Shown here: positions 17,531-27,860 of the stretch, piece after piece | How the letters are laid out: each line of letters begins with the position of its first letter | Numbering within the stretch: the stretch's first letter is position 1 | Source of the DNA: Seminavis robusta | Taxonomy: Eukaryota; Bacillariophyta; Bacillariophyceae; Naviculales; Naviculaceae | Direction: 5' to 3' | NCBI GenBank assembly: GCA_903772945.1 | Contig: CAICTM010000214.1 | Span: 26,926-90,925 of the forward strand | DNA: 64,000 bases | Program-made: the position numbers and the translations under genes | The notes under the pieces: generated by a model | What the model saw: the letters and a program-made list of their open reading frames with translations, nothing else | Database searches by the model: none | Told to the model about the DNA's origin: nothing

Positions 17531-18529
17531 GTTGAAACTAACGAAGTACAAAGCTTGAAGTAGAATAGAATCAATCGATCAAGAGAGTTTGTCTCTTCTT
17601 GGACCTGAAATTATGCTGATTTTTTCTGAAAAAGTGAGAAGATATTAGCGATTTTCGTTCTGCTTCCCGTTGTGAACTTCATTCGTGGTAGTTTCTGGCA
17701 GGCGCATTTTGGAGCCAGCTGAACTTGCATAGAATCTGATGTTCGGGGAGGGCGAAACACACTGGAAAGAAACGATGAGCCTATGAAGTACCTGGTAGTA
17801 CTAGTAGCCTGTCACTAACTCCGTACTGGTACCGTACGGTACTACAGTAGATGTAGCTACTGTACCACTAGAGGTTGCATTGTCCACGACGAGCGAGCTG
17901 TTTTTGAGACAGAAGCTGGGCATACAAAAAATAGGACGAACGAAAAGTTAAGATGCTCCTTTTAAAAGAACTGGAACCAGTACGAGTAGCTATCCTGAGC
18001 ACCAAAAGCTAGCTAGAGCTAGTAACTGTGCCACCATCAGGAAGTGCAAATCCTATATCTAGTCTATCTGTGGAGGGGGGTTACATAGTTGTTGTGTCTG
18101 ATCAGGAAGTGGAAATCCTAAATCTATCTGTGGAGGGGGGTCTGCATAGTTGTGTCTGATAATAAAGCTACATTAGTTAGTAAGCCCAAAAGTTTTGGGA
18201 CCTACCGTACGTTTTACTTCCTGTTTAGTACTCAGTAGTAAATAGGTGGATGCTTGCTTCTACTGCTCCGCCTTGCCTTCCACGGCTTCTAAAGAAGATT
18301 CACAGAGTCGAGTCAACCAGCCAGTTAAGTTCAAAATTGCTGAATTGCTACCGGTGGGGGTTCTTCGGCGCGCCCTCTGTTTTCACTGTCAGCGGAGAGC
18401 TCTATGTACAGCATGACTTCTCTATGGATGTCTCGGCCAAACCTCCAACTCTCATTAATAGTGGCTGGAGATTGATGACACGTTGACTTGGAAATTCCAG
18501 TTTGAAGATTCGCAGGTCCAACACTTAGC
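17531..18529. other. intergenic region with tandem duplication
   Basis: No gene supported. It holds a GTAC/CTAGT word cluster at about 17808-17870, including TACAGTAG...CTACTGTA, and the tandem duplication at 18036-18161. Confidence 0.5.
18036..18161. repeat. two-copy tandem duplication, about 63 bases per unit
   Basis: ATCAGGAAGTGCAAATCCTA starts the first copy (18036-18100) and ATCAGGAAGTGGAAATCCTA starts the second (18101-18161). Both continue with TCTATCTGTGGAGGGGGG and a CATAGTTG...TGTGTCTGAT block, with a few indels. Confidence 0.85.
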
Positions 18530-19486
18530 TCATTGTGTCTCTGGAAAGATACTGCACCCAACGTCGCAAGATGGCCTTGGAACTCTGCAGCTGGGCAGCT
18601 CTAGTGGTTCGATTACTTGCTTGCTTCCGTCAGGAAGTACTAAGACTACCTCTGTGTCATACACGGTCAATCTGTCGGGAATGTCGTATTCATCCTCTTC
18701 ATCAGAAGATGTGGTTCGTGTTGCTGGCACGACAGTCGCTAGCCCCCGAGTAATATGCCGCGGTGTGGGCGGCCTTCCAAGCTGTTTGGATTGTGAAATA
18801 TCCTCGATATCGTCCCACTCTTCATCATCTGACAACTCGACGTTAGGGATGTGACAGACTACTGTACCAGCTACTAGTGCTGCAAACGTTCCAAGGACGG
18901 CAAGTCCTGATCCAAAGAAAAATTGGCACTCTGAACACATGAAGCTAGAAAAGTATGCCAGCATTGTGAGGCCTAGAAACACCCCTCCTACAAGGATAAA
19001 TCCACTCAACCAGGTCACCACTGAGGATTGCATCGCCGTGCAACTCATCATCATGAGAATGAGTGCACATACTCCGAGTACGATGTTGGCCATGAGAGCA
19101 AATCCTCGTGCTGCACGGAAGAAGCCATCAAAGTCTTCTATCTGTTCCGCAGAGTACGATGTACAGGTTCCATTGTCTTCGTAGTATAGCAAACCCATTG
19201 TCATACCACCCAAGCCATCCATCTTTCTGGAACTGTTGTGCTTCAAGACAAAATCAACTTGCACAAAATAGCACCCCCACGAAGAGCTCAAGGCAAGCAA
19301 GGACGCTGAGAGACCTAAGATAAGGGCGTACACCGACGTCATCCCATGGGGAAAGGAGCTGTGCGCAAGAAGAGCGAAAAAGAACGATAAAAAGTGAGCA
19401 AAACCTCTACTCCATTGTCCTTCTGCGGCAAATTCAGAAACATTGGCGCAAGCTCACCAACAAGATCGAATGCCAAAGTTTCCCAT
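18530..19486 (-). CDS. four-TM protein with acidic tail, copy B (two exons)
   Basis: Exon 1 is 29 nt (19486-19458) and exon 2 is 19358-18530, giving 285 residues. As in copy A at 11596, the intron splits a Cys codon TG|C directly after a Ser-Cys pair, and exon 2 opens with xFPxGxxSVYAL. The four membrane segments, the Cys-bearing first loop, the FDGFFRAAR motif and the CSECQFFFGSGLA motif align with copy A. The cytoplasmic-type tail is acidic near the membrane (LSDDEEWDDIEDI) and then diverges, ending in a Pro/Cys-rich segment. The family is unnamed as far as I can tell. The two copies flank an oxygenase, a DEP gene and the Cys-rich gene and are transcribed in the same direction, so they probably arose by local duplication. 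Confidence 0.82.
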
Positions 19487-20019
19487 GGTGCGTTTCTTCT
19501 ATACTCGAGTACGGTCAAATCGACAATTAGATTGGATTCTTATCTTCGACTGGCCAAACCAGAAATGATAAAAAGCGAAAGGTGTGAAGCTAGATTTATC
19601 CGTTGGCAGCCAGACATCTATTTAGCTCTAATTACTAAGTGCGATCCAGGTGACATCCACAACTGCAGAAACCCGGCACAAATTGGTGGCATCCACATCC
19701 ACGGCGAAGACGGAAAACAACCTCCTCAACTCTCGGCTCGTGGCATCCGTCTGCTGATTTCGGCAACTTATTTTGATTTTGGTGTGTGAATACATGTAAT
19801 TTACGTAAAACTACTTATAAGTATGCCATACCGTACTCGTAGTTATTCTCTAATCCGCACTCTTTGCACAACTGCAAGTCGCTACAAAGAGACAGAAACC
19901 CACTGGAGGGTATTATGCATTCCTTTTTCATACTAGCCCTTTCGGGAGCGAGACAGCCGCATGTTCTCCACATGGCTTATCCAAAACATGTAACTTTCTT
20001 TTCGCAACATACAACAATC
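19487..20019. other. intergenic region
   Basis: Nothing supported. A plus-strand frame of 131 codons overlaps the first exon of the four-TM gene and has no domain. Confidence 0.45.
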
Positions 20020-22092
20020 TTATACTTCCTTCCAACTCTTGGTCTTTGGGCAATACTCCATCACTCGACACGTCTGATGCTGTGGAGATGACGGTGGGAG
20101 CTCGTAACTGGTTGGGACATCTTGAAGCACAACAACCTCCTGACGATGTGGCTTTTCGACTTCTGTCAAGGTTCTTGGAGGGAAACTCCTTCGCGCTGAG
20201 GCTACTGCTTCAGACGGGACTTCATCCTCTTCGAGAGGCGCCACTGAACAGATGCCGGCCGCAACTGCCATTTCTCTCATAAAAGCGCCGGGCCCGTAGT
20301 CAGCAACAATCGCAGTCTGCTGCTTCACCGCTTCTGGTGAAAATACTTCTTTGATGAGCTCTGGTTTCCGCGGTGGGGCCTGGGCAAAAAGTGTGTCGTT
20401 GACTGCTTTCAATTGAGTCTTGACATCGTGCAGCTGTTCAATGAGTTTTTCAGGGTCATTCTCCGCCACCGCCCTTGTGTAGTCTGACAAAGCCCCAAAG
20501 AGCTCTGCATTGGACTGAAAAATCTCACTGGAGATCTCCTTGGAACACTGAATGGGCTGAAGGCCCTCAAAGTTCATTACGTGAATCGAAGCAGGGAAAG
20601 CCTTCATCAAGTACGCAGTGACGTGATCACTTGCATCAAAGATGAAAGCAAGATGAAGGGGAAGATTTCCGTAGCAGTCAGGGCTTTTAAGTGCATCTCG
20701 ATTTGCTTCAAGCAGCTTCTCGATAACTTTCATGGGTGCTCCAAAGCAGATGGCCGCATGCAAGGGAAGCTGACGCCACAATTCATTGCCGTTCACATCC
20801 CTCTTGGACACCCAGGTTTGGGCCTGCTTCGTTATAGCCGACTTGTTTCCAGACGACAGCGGTGAGAACGAAAACGACCCTGTGCGGAGGTAGTAAAGAA
20901 TGCCTTGCCAGTTCTTCTGACTGACAGCTCTGAAGAGTGGGGTGGCTTCCCTGTAGTCAACGACTTGCACCAAGGACTGGTCGTCCACAAAAATTGGAGC
21001 CGGCTCTGTTACTGCACGTGTGCCTTGTCCGGTAGCAGGTGGTGGAGTCACAGTGGCTCCAGTCTGTGTTGTTGGGGCCTGATACTGCGATAGTGGAACA
21101 AAGGCGGGGTTTGCTCCAGATCCCATTGCAGGTTCTTCTACCACGCCGTCGTCTTCCTCTATCTCCACGGGTTTGTCACTGCTCTGCTCTGTCGAAGTGT
21201 TGACGGCGGCTTCTGTGTTGGCCTCCGCTGTGGATTCCGTGTTTCTCTCTGCTTCGGTCTCTGTGTTGGCATCAGCATTGGGCTCAGTTGCGGGTTCCTC
21301 CTGAACCATGTCTTCGGCTGGTTCCTTTGTAGGTGCAACCTCTTCAGGGAGTTGTTCTCGATCCTCAACTGCAGCTTCGACCGTTTCTTCATTCCTCGAT
21401 TCCGTCGGGCCTTCAGTGTTCTGCTCTGGTGTACCCGCAAGTGCCTCTCCTGTGCCCGGTCCAATGGCATTTTCAACCGCAGCATCTGTAGGCTCCGGTA
21501 TTGTTTTAACTGAGGGTTCAGTCATTTCTTCGGCATCAAAAAGCGGGATTGGTTCTTGCATGGGCTGAGGAACTGGCCGACGAGCATTATACCCTGCATC
21601 TTCAGGAAACGTGTCGACTTTCTTCAGGACTTGGAAGTCCGGGCCAGGGTCCTCTACTGCCGTAACATCTAGAATGTCAACGCTTGACTCTCGAATGATG
21701 GGTGGTTCTTGGTCTGGAGGGGATTGCGTCGACTCCACAGTTTCAACCACGATGATTTCTTGCACCTCCCGAAACTCGCTGGAGTCTCTTCGGAAATCTT
21801 GGGTCTCGTTCCGAGGAGATGATACGTTGTGCTGGTTTTGCTGCAGCTGGTGGTGTTGATGCTGGTGCATCTGCGGCTGATGCATCTGCGGCTGCTGCTG
21901 CTGTTGATGCATTTGCTGCTGCTGCGGGTGCTGCTGTTGGTGACGATGGGTCATACCGCCATGGCCCCGTGGTTCAGCTGGGGGCAGCTTCAGGACGCCC
22001 ACAACTTTGCCATCGGCATCGTAATGCACACTCGGATCGAGCACGTTAAGAACTCCATAATAGCAGCCGCCTACTGGGGATGTAAACACCAT
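20020..22092 (-). CDS. ankyrin-type protein with long disordered N-terminus, copy A
   Basis: A 690-residue protein from the ATG at 22092 (M-V-F-T-S-P); the frame continues upstream without a better start. The first half is low complexity: a Gln/His-rich block (about 48-90) and a long Glu/Thr/Pro/Ala-rich acidic stretch. An ankyrin-like module follows (about residues 390-520) with TPLFRAVSQKNWQGILYYLRTG, ELWRQLPLHAAICFGAP and GNLPLHLAF. Ankyrin repeats bind proteins. The same module is in the gene at 33817 (WRQLPLHAAIC, GNLPLNLA), so these are paralogues of a family in which the WRQLPLHAAIC block is the most conserved part. No enzymatic domain is visible. Confidence 0.85.
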   Translation of the reverse strand: MVFTSPVGGCYYGVLNVLDPSVHYDADGKVVGVLKLPPAEPRGHGGMTHRHQQQHPQQQQMHQQQQQPQMHQPQMHQHQHHQLQQNQHNVSSPRNETQDFRRDSSEFREVQEIIVVETVESTQSPPDQEPPIIRESSVDILDVTAVEDPGPDFQVLKKVDTFPEDAGYNARRPVPQPMQEPIPLFDAEEMTEPSVKTIPEPTDAAVENAIGPGTGEALAGTPEQNTEGPTESRNEETVEAAVEDREQLPEEVAPTKEPAEDMVQEEPATEPNADANTETEAERNTESTAEANTEAAVNTSTEQSSDKPVEIEEDDGVVEEPAMGSGANPAFVPLSQYQAPTTQTGATVTPPPATGQGTRAVTEPAPIFVDDQSLVQVVDYREATPLFRAVSQKNWQGILYYLRTGSFSFSPLSSGNKSAITKQAQTWVSKRDVNGNELWRQLPLHAAICFGAPMKVIEKLLEANRDALKSPDCYGNLPLHLAFIFDASDHVTAYLMKAFPASIHVMNFEGLQPIQCSKEISSEIFQSNAELFGALSDYTRAVAENDPEKLIEQLHDVKTQLKAVNDTLFAQAPPRKPELIKEVFSPEAVKQQTAIVADYGPGAFMREMAVAAGICSVAPLEEDEVPSEAVASARRSFPPRTLTEVEKPHRQEVVVLQDVPTSYELPPSSPQHQTCRVMEYCPKTKSWKEV

Positions 22093-23970
22093 TGTTGGAA
22101 AGGCACAGGGAACAAAACTATCTGAGAGACTCGATGACAAGCACAAAGAACGGTTGTGGTGGCAAGGGAATTGTGGTGGATGCCAGTTGAAACGGATTGA
22201 TGGATAACTAGCTATCCCGTCGATTATGGTGCTTAGGCAAAGAAATCGCAAGGGATGGGCATCCTTGGCCTGAGAATCTGCGCTTAATCGAAGTTATAAA
22301 TACCATGGTTCTAGTTTCCGTTGTGGCGATACCTTCTAACTAACCAAGAGCCTTGGCGATATTACATTCTTGCTACTTAGGCTCATCCTTCAGTTCCCAT
22401 GCTGGCACGCTGGGGTAGGTGCGCACTGACGACGAAAAGAAGCAGAACAGATTGAATTCAGCTTTGGATTCAGCAACACCGGCACGACATGCCGGATAAC
22501 ATTAGTCTACAGGATGTGCGAAACTCGCAAAGAGCAACAACAAAGTCAATTCTGGCCACCCCTCTCGACCGAGCATGAGTGTCGGCACGATGTAGTGTGG
22601 GCTGCGGGAATGAATTATCGCGGGAGTTGATTATGCGGCCAACGGTCGACTCGACACTGACTGACTCGACTCGACTGACACTCGTCACTCGACTTACAAA
22701 GCTCAGACTCGAGGTGTGGAAGCGCGCACTGGTACGGGTACCAGGTACCAGGTACCTAGCGTACGAGCAATTGGCAAAACTACTAGTAGTACTAGCTAGT
22801 AGGTTGAGGGTCAAGAATGTATTGACCCAGGAGGGGGAAGGTGTTATCGCGTCCAGCTGTATCTGGTTCCTTCGTATTGCTACCTAGCTAGTGGGTGGCC
22901 ATTGCTACCGGTATGTCTCCGATAGGGTACAGCGTACTAGTAGAGCATCCTGTGCAGCATGTTCCATTCTGATTAGGCAAGAATGACAAAGCTGCAGTGC
23001 CGTCCTCGTGGCACCGTACAATGGAATTTTTGAGTAATTATTAGCTCACTCGAGTAGCTGGATAGCAGTTGCAATTGATGCCGAGGGGACAGTGCTACGC
23101 TACTACAACTCAGCAAGGCTTCCACTATCACTCCAACAGGGAGGTACCCGGTAGCTGGCCAGCGGTGATACCCTCCAGAGGGTCCCGAATTGAAGACTTG
23201 GCCAACCCCAAGGGTCAAAACAGGACCGTATCCGCTACCACCTACAATGTAGCCAGCAACAGGTTGCTTGTGGGGTTGCCTGATTCGATTCGAAGACTAC
23301 ATGCACATGCACCGTGAACGAGAAGAGAGCAATGTGCATTGGAACTCTTATAATAACTCAAAGCAACCAAAAAGAGCATTATTTCAGAGGAAGCAGAACC
23401 CATGTCAAAAACGCGAATGTTGATTGGATAATCGAATGATTGGATCCAAAGATCAAAGATTCTCTTTTCTCAGAACCCTTTGCGGTACCAGCTGGTACAA
23501 CATTTAGAGAGTTAGGATAGAAGCTATTGAAATTCTGCATGTGACATTCAAAAGAACCAAAAGGGAATATGCCAAGGGCACTGCGACATTGCGAAGAACA
23601 GAGCGGGGCGGATAAGCAGTCGTCATGCGGTACCAATGATTTCGAGAGCTTCTTTCTCGTGAATTGAAAAAGAGGCATCAAAGAAAAAGATTTTGGTGAG
23701 CAAAACGAAGCTCTGATGGGAAGAGCCTCTCGAGCCTCGCTAGCCATTGACCTTGGGAGAGGGTTCACGTCCCGAACGTCTTTGTGTCAAAGGTCTGGAG
23801 TTTCTCTGGCGGGGCGGAGAGATCTTTAGCTAAAGCGTTTCAATTGGCAGGCTTCATCGGCATGTGATGCACTTTCTCCCTCATTGGATTTGAGTCAAAT
23901 GCCGAAAAGGTATCATAAAAACAAGTAGACTATCGAAACATCCACAACATCAACTTGGAAGAAACAAGCA
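22093..23970. other. intergenic region, 1.9 kb
   Basis: Divergent spacer between the ankyrin gene and the SLC4 gene. It contains CTGACTGACTCGACTCGACT-like simple repeats at about 22650-22700 and a GGTACC/CTAGTAGTACTAG word cluster at 22731-22803. Frames at 22579-22887 (+) and 23379-23768 (-) have no domain and are not supported. Confidence 0.5.
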
Positions 23971-26900
23971 ATGCAGCGCTCCAACTCTGCTCCTGACCTC
24001 ATTGAGGTCTCTGAAACCGACTTTACCAGCGGCCACTTCGATCACCATGAGAACCCGGTCAAGGTGAATGACAAGGTTGGTGGCAAAGAGCGCCTACGAC
24101 ACCAAAAGCAAATCTCTGGTTTGACAACGGTAACCACCAACTCTAACGAGCAGCATCATGGTGACAACTCGGAGGCGTTGGTTCTACTCGAAGCAGAAGA
24201 GGAGGAGGAGGAAGCGGAACATGGCGAGTCCGGCGGAGGCTGGGGACGAGGCATCATTTCCGATTTCAAGCGTACTGTGGGCACACACTGGGTGCAAGAG
24301 ATGACCAACTTTAATCAGCAAACTGTGGCCGTCTCCTTCTTTATCTTCTTTGCAGCCATCGCTCCTGCTATCAGTAAGTCATTGAGCGTTGAATCGTCGA
24401 AGGAGGGAGGGTATGAGAGTACGGTACTGACGAACGTTCGTGTTCCATTGTTTCATCTGCACAGCATTCGGCGCCATCTACGCCAAGGCTACTCACAACT
24501 GGATTGGTGCGGTCGAGATGATCACTGCCACGGCCTGGTGCGGCATCGTCTACTCGCTGATTGGGGGTCAGCCCATGATGATCAATGGCGGTACTGTAAG
24601 TACTGCCTAGCTAGAACAGCGAGACTATCGGTCACTGCGCGCACTCATGCTCTGTTTCTTTCGACTTTTCCGGCATATCCGACAGGGACCTGTGCTAGCT
24701 TTCACCGAGATCATCTTCAAAATGTCAGAGTCCCTTGATGTCCCCTTCCTTACGTTTAACTGTTGGGTCGGAATTTGTAAGTTCAGCTGCGGTTGCTTCC
24801 CGGAACCGCAGATGAACCTCGCGACCTCACACACCTGCCCCTCTTCTAACGCATCCTTCTTGAAGGGGTTTGCATTTTTATGTGCCTTGCGGCTTTCACG
24901 GATCTCAATCGCATCATCGTCTATGCTACGCGATTCACGGATGGTATGTGAACTTAACTTGAAGCCTACAAAGGCATCGAATCAAATCATCACCTGATTC
25001 TACTGTGTTCTGATGCGAACGTTTGCTGGGCAGAGATTTTCGCTCTCTTGATTGCTTTCATCTTCATCATCAATGCTCTCGGCAATCCCTTTGCAACCGT
25101 TGGATTGGCCTACTACTTTCAGCCCGATCACAAGTCACATGAGAAGCACGCCAACGATCCAGACTACAACTATTTGGCTGCCGCTCTGCTATCCTTTCTC
25201 CTTTGTATTGGAGTTGTCCAGACTGCCTTCGCGCTGCGAAAGACCAAGTTCTCTCCCTTCTTACCCAATCAAACCATGCGTAAGACGAACTTGTGGCACG
25301 CTACACCTACACCATTGCAACGCATCTTGTCACTTGTTCAACTTGCCTCACTCTCCGTTCCAACTGTCCACAGGCAACGTTGTCACCGACTTTGCAGTTG
25401 TCGCATCTATTGCGTTTTGGACATTTGTTGATCAAGTGATTTTCAAGAGCATCCCCACAGAAACACTGGTAAGTGCTTCACAAGCTGCATCCAACGCAAC
25501 TTTATTCCCGCCCCTACTCAGGCCTTTTTCCTGGCAACTTGTTTACAGAATGTACCAGATTCATTTGCACCAACCTATGCTTGCTGCACTGAGTCATGTG
25601 AGACCAACTGGCCCGACGATTGCCCCGACCTTGCCGAACCATTTGGAAGGAGAGGTTGGTTTGTGGATATCGGGGATCTCAACGGCAAGGGGTGGGTGCC
25701 ACTCATGGCAGCAGGTCCCGCAATCCTTGCATTCATCTTGGTTTTTCTCGATGACGGTATCACGTGGCACTTGATCAATCATCCCTCCCACAAGCTCACG
25801 CACGGAGCTGCCTACAACTATGACACGTTGATCATTGGAGTTATGATTCTCGTCAATTCACTGGTAAGTTCCATTCGTCTATCTAGAAGCCATTGGAAGG
25901 CCACGTGCACGATCTGGGAGCCTGACCCTGTACTGCTTTGTTCAACCGCAGCTCGGGCTCCCGTGGTTGGTGGCTGCAACAGTCAGATCGTTGAATCATG
26001 TACATGCACTTGCGGAGAAGACGCCACAAGGGAAAATCGTCTCGGTGAGAGAGACCCGACTGACTCATCTGGGTATTCATGGTCTCTGTTTTGTCTCCAT
26101 TTTTGCCTTGAACATTTTGAAAATTATCCCAATGCCAGTTCTCTATGTACGTCCCTCCGCCGGTTCTTCCGGGCACTCTTTTCGTTGCTCCATCTCACAC
26201 CCCATCTTTGAATCGACAGGGCGTCTTTTTGTTCATGGGGCTTGTTTCTCTCGGAACGAACCAATTTTTCGGGCGCGTCCAGATGTTCTTGATGCAACCT
26301 TCAAAGTATCCGGTCGAGCCCTACACTCAATACGTCAAGCCAAACAGGATGCGTCTCTTTACGGCCATTCAACTGGGTCTATTCGTTTTATTGTATGTCG
26401 TCAAAGCAATCAAGACCATTGCGATTGCATTCCCCATCATCATTGCTCTGTGCATTCCGGTCAGGCTTTACGTCCTCCCGAGGATCTTCACAACGGAAGA
26501 ACTGGTGATGATAGATAGCGATGAAGCCACCGTCCGAAAGTGGTTGGCTCGCAAAAAGGCTGAGACCGAGAAGCATGTATCTTTTGATGAGGATGATGTT
26601 GAGAAGCAGCAGGGTGCTATTGCTGAAGACGCTAACGATGAAGGAGATTCGTCACGAAAGGATGGCGACCAAGAGCACGACGACGTTATCCTTGGGCTGC
26701 CGACTAAACAGGATCTTGACCCCAGCAAGCGCACTGAGAGAAGACAACGCAGGAAGTCCTTGTCGTGCCCAGAACACAGTCTGTTTTTCTCATCGGAAAT
26801 GGATCTCGAGGATGCGGATGCAGATGCTGCAACGGACGATGGTACTTCGATGGACGAAGGATCCTCCTACGCTTCTGAAGATGACGCCGTGCCTGTGGTG

Positions 26901-27017
26901 CCCTTGGGCGAACGGATCAGAATGCGGGGTCGTCGCAGAAAGTCTTTGTCATGCCCACCTCATCAACTCTTCAACGAAGCCGAGAGATACCTCAACAAGA
27001 ACTATTTCTTTGGTTGA
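23971..27017 (+). CDS. SLC4-family bicarbonate/anion transporter, nine exons
   Basis: Exons 23971-24373, 24465-24595, 24686-24776, 24866-24943, 25034-25279, 25374-25468, 25549-25863, 25952-26146 and 26220-27017 join in phase to 783 residues. Family landmarks appear in order: FFAAIAPAITFGA, GGQPMMINGGTGP, RFTDEIFALLIAFIFI, GPAILAFILVFLDD, GLPWLVAATVRS, MPVLYGVFLFMG and FTAIQLGLFVLLYVVKA. These define the SLC4 membrane domain (about 12 or more helices), which moves HCO3- or exchanges anions. In diatoms such carriers feed the CO2-concentrating mechanism; that role here is inference. The cytoplasmic N-terminus is short (about 110 residues) and acidic. The C-terminus carries two near-identical R-R-K-S-L-S-C-P blocks that look like basophilic kinase sites. 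The N-terminus Q-R-S-N-S-A-P-D is similar. Confidence 0.93.
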
Positions 27018-27860
27018 TCAGACGTTGGTTCACGGTACATCCAGGTCCTCTGGGTCGATTTCGATTAATGCAGTTAGTCTATTATGTTGTATTTTGATAT
27101 TACTTCTACATGTCCCGTGAACATGGTGCCCCACAAAGAGTATCCAGCAGGTTTTGGTACCAGGTACCTTTGCTGTCCACGAGAACACAGGAGAGGCGCC
27201 GTGGATCCCGCAAAGCCAAGCCCTTTGGCCGGTCCTCAATCTATTTCCCCTGCTCCCACAGAACCTCTAGTAGCCTAACTAGTCCTGAATGCCCACTCTT
27301 CCTGACCCTCACTTGCTTTGGTAGATAACCTCCCTACTCTAAACCCCCCGGTATTAGAAGCGCAGCCGCAGCCAGACGAAGTCATCGTCAACTTACGGAG
27401 CCCTTCCACGGCGAACAAGGGTTCCGCTGAGTTCGGGGTGAGGCAAAAGGCAAGTCGAAGGCTTTTCATTCGCTGCGACACCGGAAACACAGAAAAGCAA
27501 AACGCTTAGATAATTTAAAATATTGCTTTAAATCGTTTATTTGTCGGAAATATTATCATCAAAATGGCGAAAGTAGCATTATTCGTAAGAACTGGCTATG
27601 AAATAAATAAAGTGAAAGTGAGCTGAGCACATTTCCTCTCTTCTTTGTGAAGCACAACGTGAACTGCCAGCTAGCTAGTCTAATAGTAGGTAGCCAGTCT
27701 ACTTGTTGTTCCGAGCTAGTAGACGGGTCCACAGACTTTGGTCGACTGCTGCCTACTCGCCTACTATTCGTCACTTCGAGATCTGCAACCCTCTCCGTCC
27801 CGTTTCCCACAAACTTGGTGTTGGCTCGTTCGTTTGGTATTGTATCAAGGGCCAGAAGCC
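27018..27860. other. intergenic region
   Basis: No gene supported. The stretch includes TTTGGTACCAGGTACC (about 27154) and AT-rich sequence at 27500-27600 that may be promoter of the ATPase gene. Confidence 0.45.

Noticed and set aside
17227-17574. Minus-strand frame with a hydrophobic start (LVSTCLLLVLVLNG) as a signal peptide for the Cys-rich gene
   Set aside because: It opens with TTG, is in another frame, and no splice pair joining it to the Cys modules was found.
22579-22887. A 102-codon plus-strand frame with a start codon
   Set aside because: It reads through CGACT simple repeats and GGTACC clusters and has no recognisable fold.
23379-23768. A 129-codon minus-strand frame upstream of the SLC4 gene
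   Set aside because: No domain, and it lies in the divergent promoter region.
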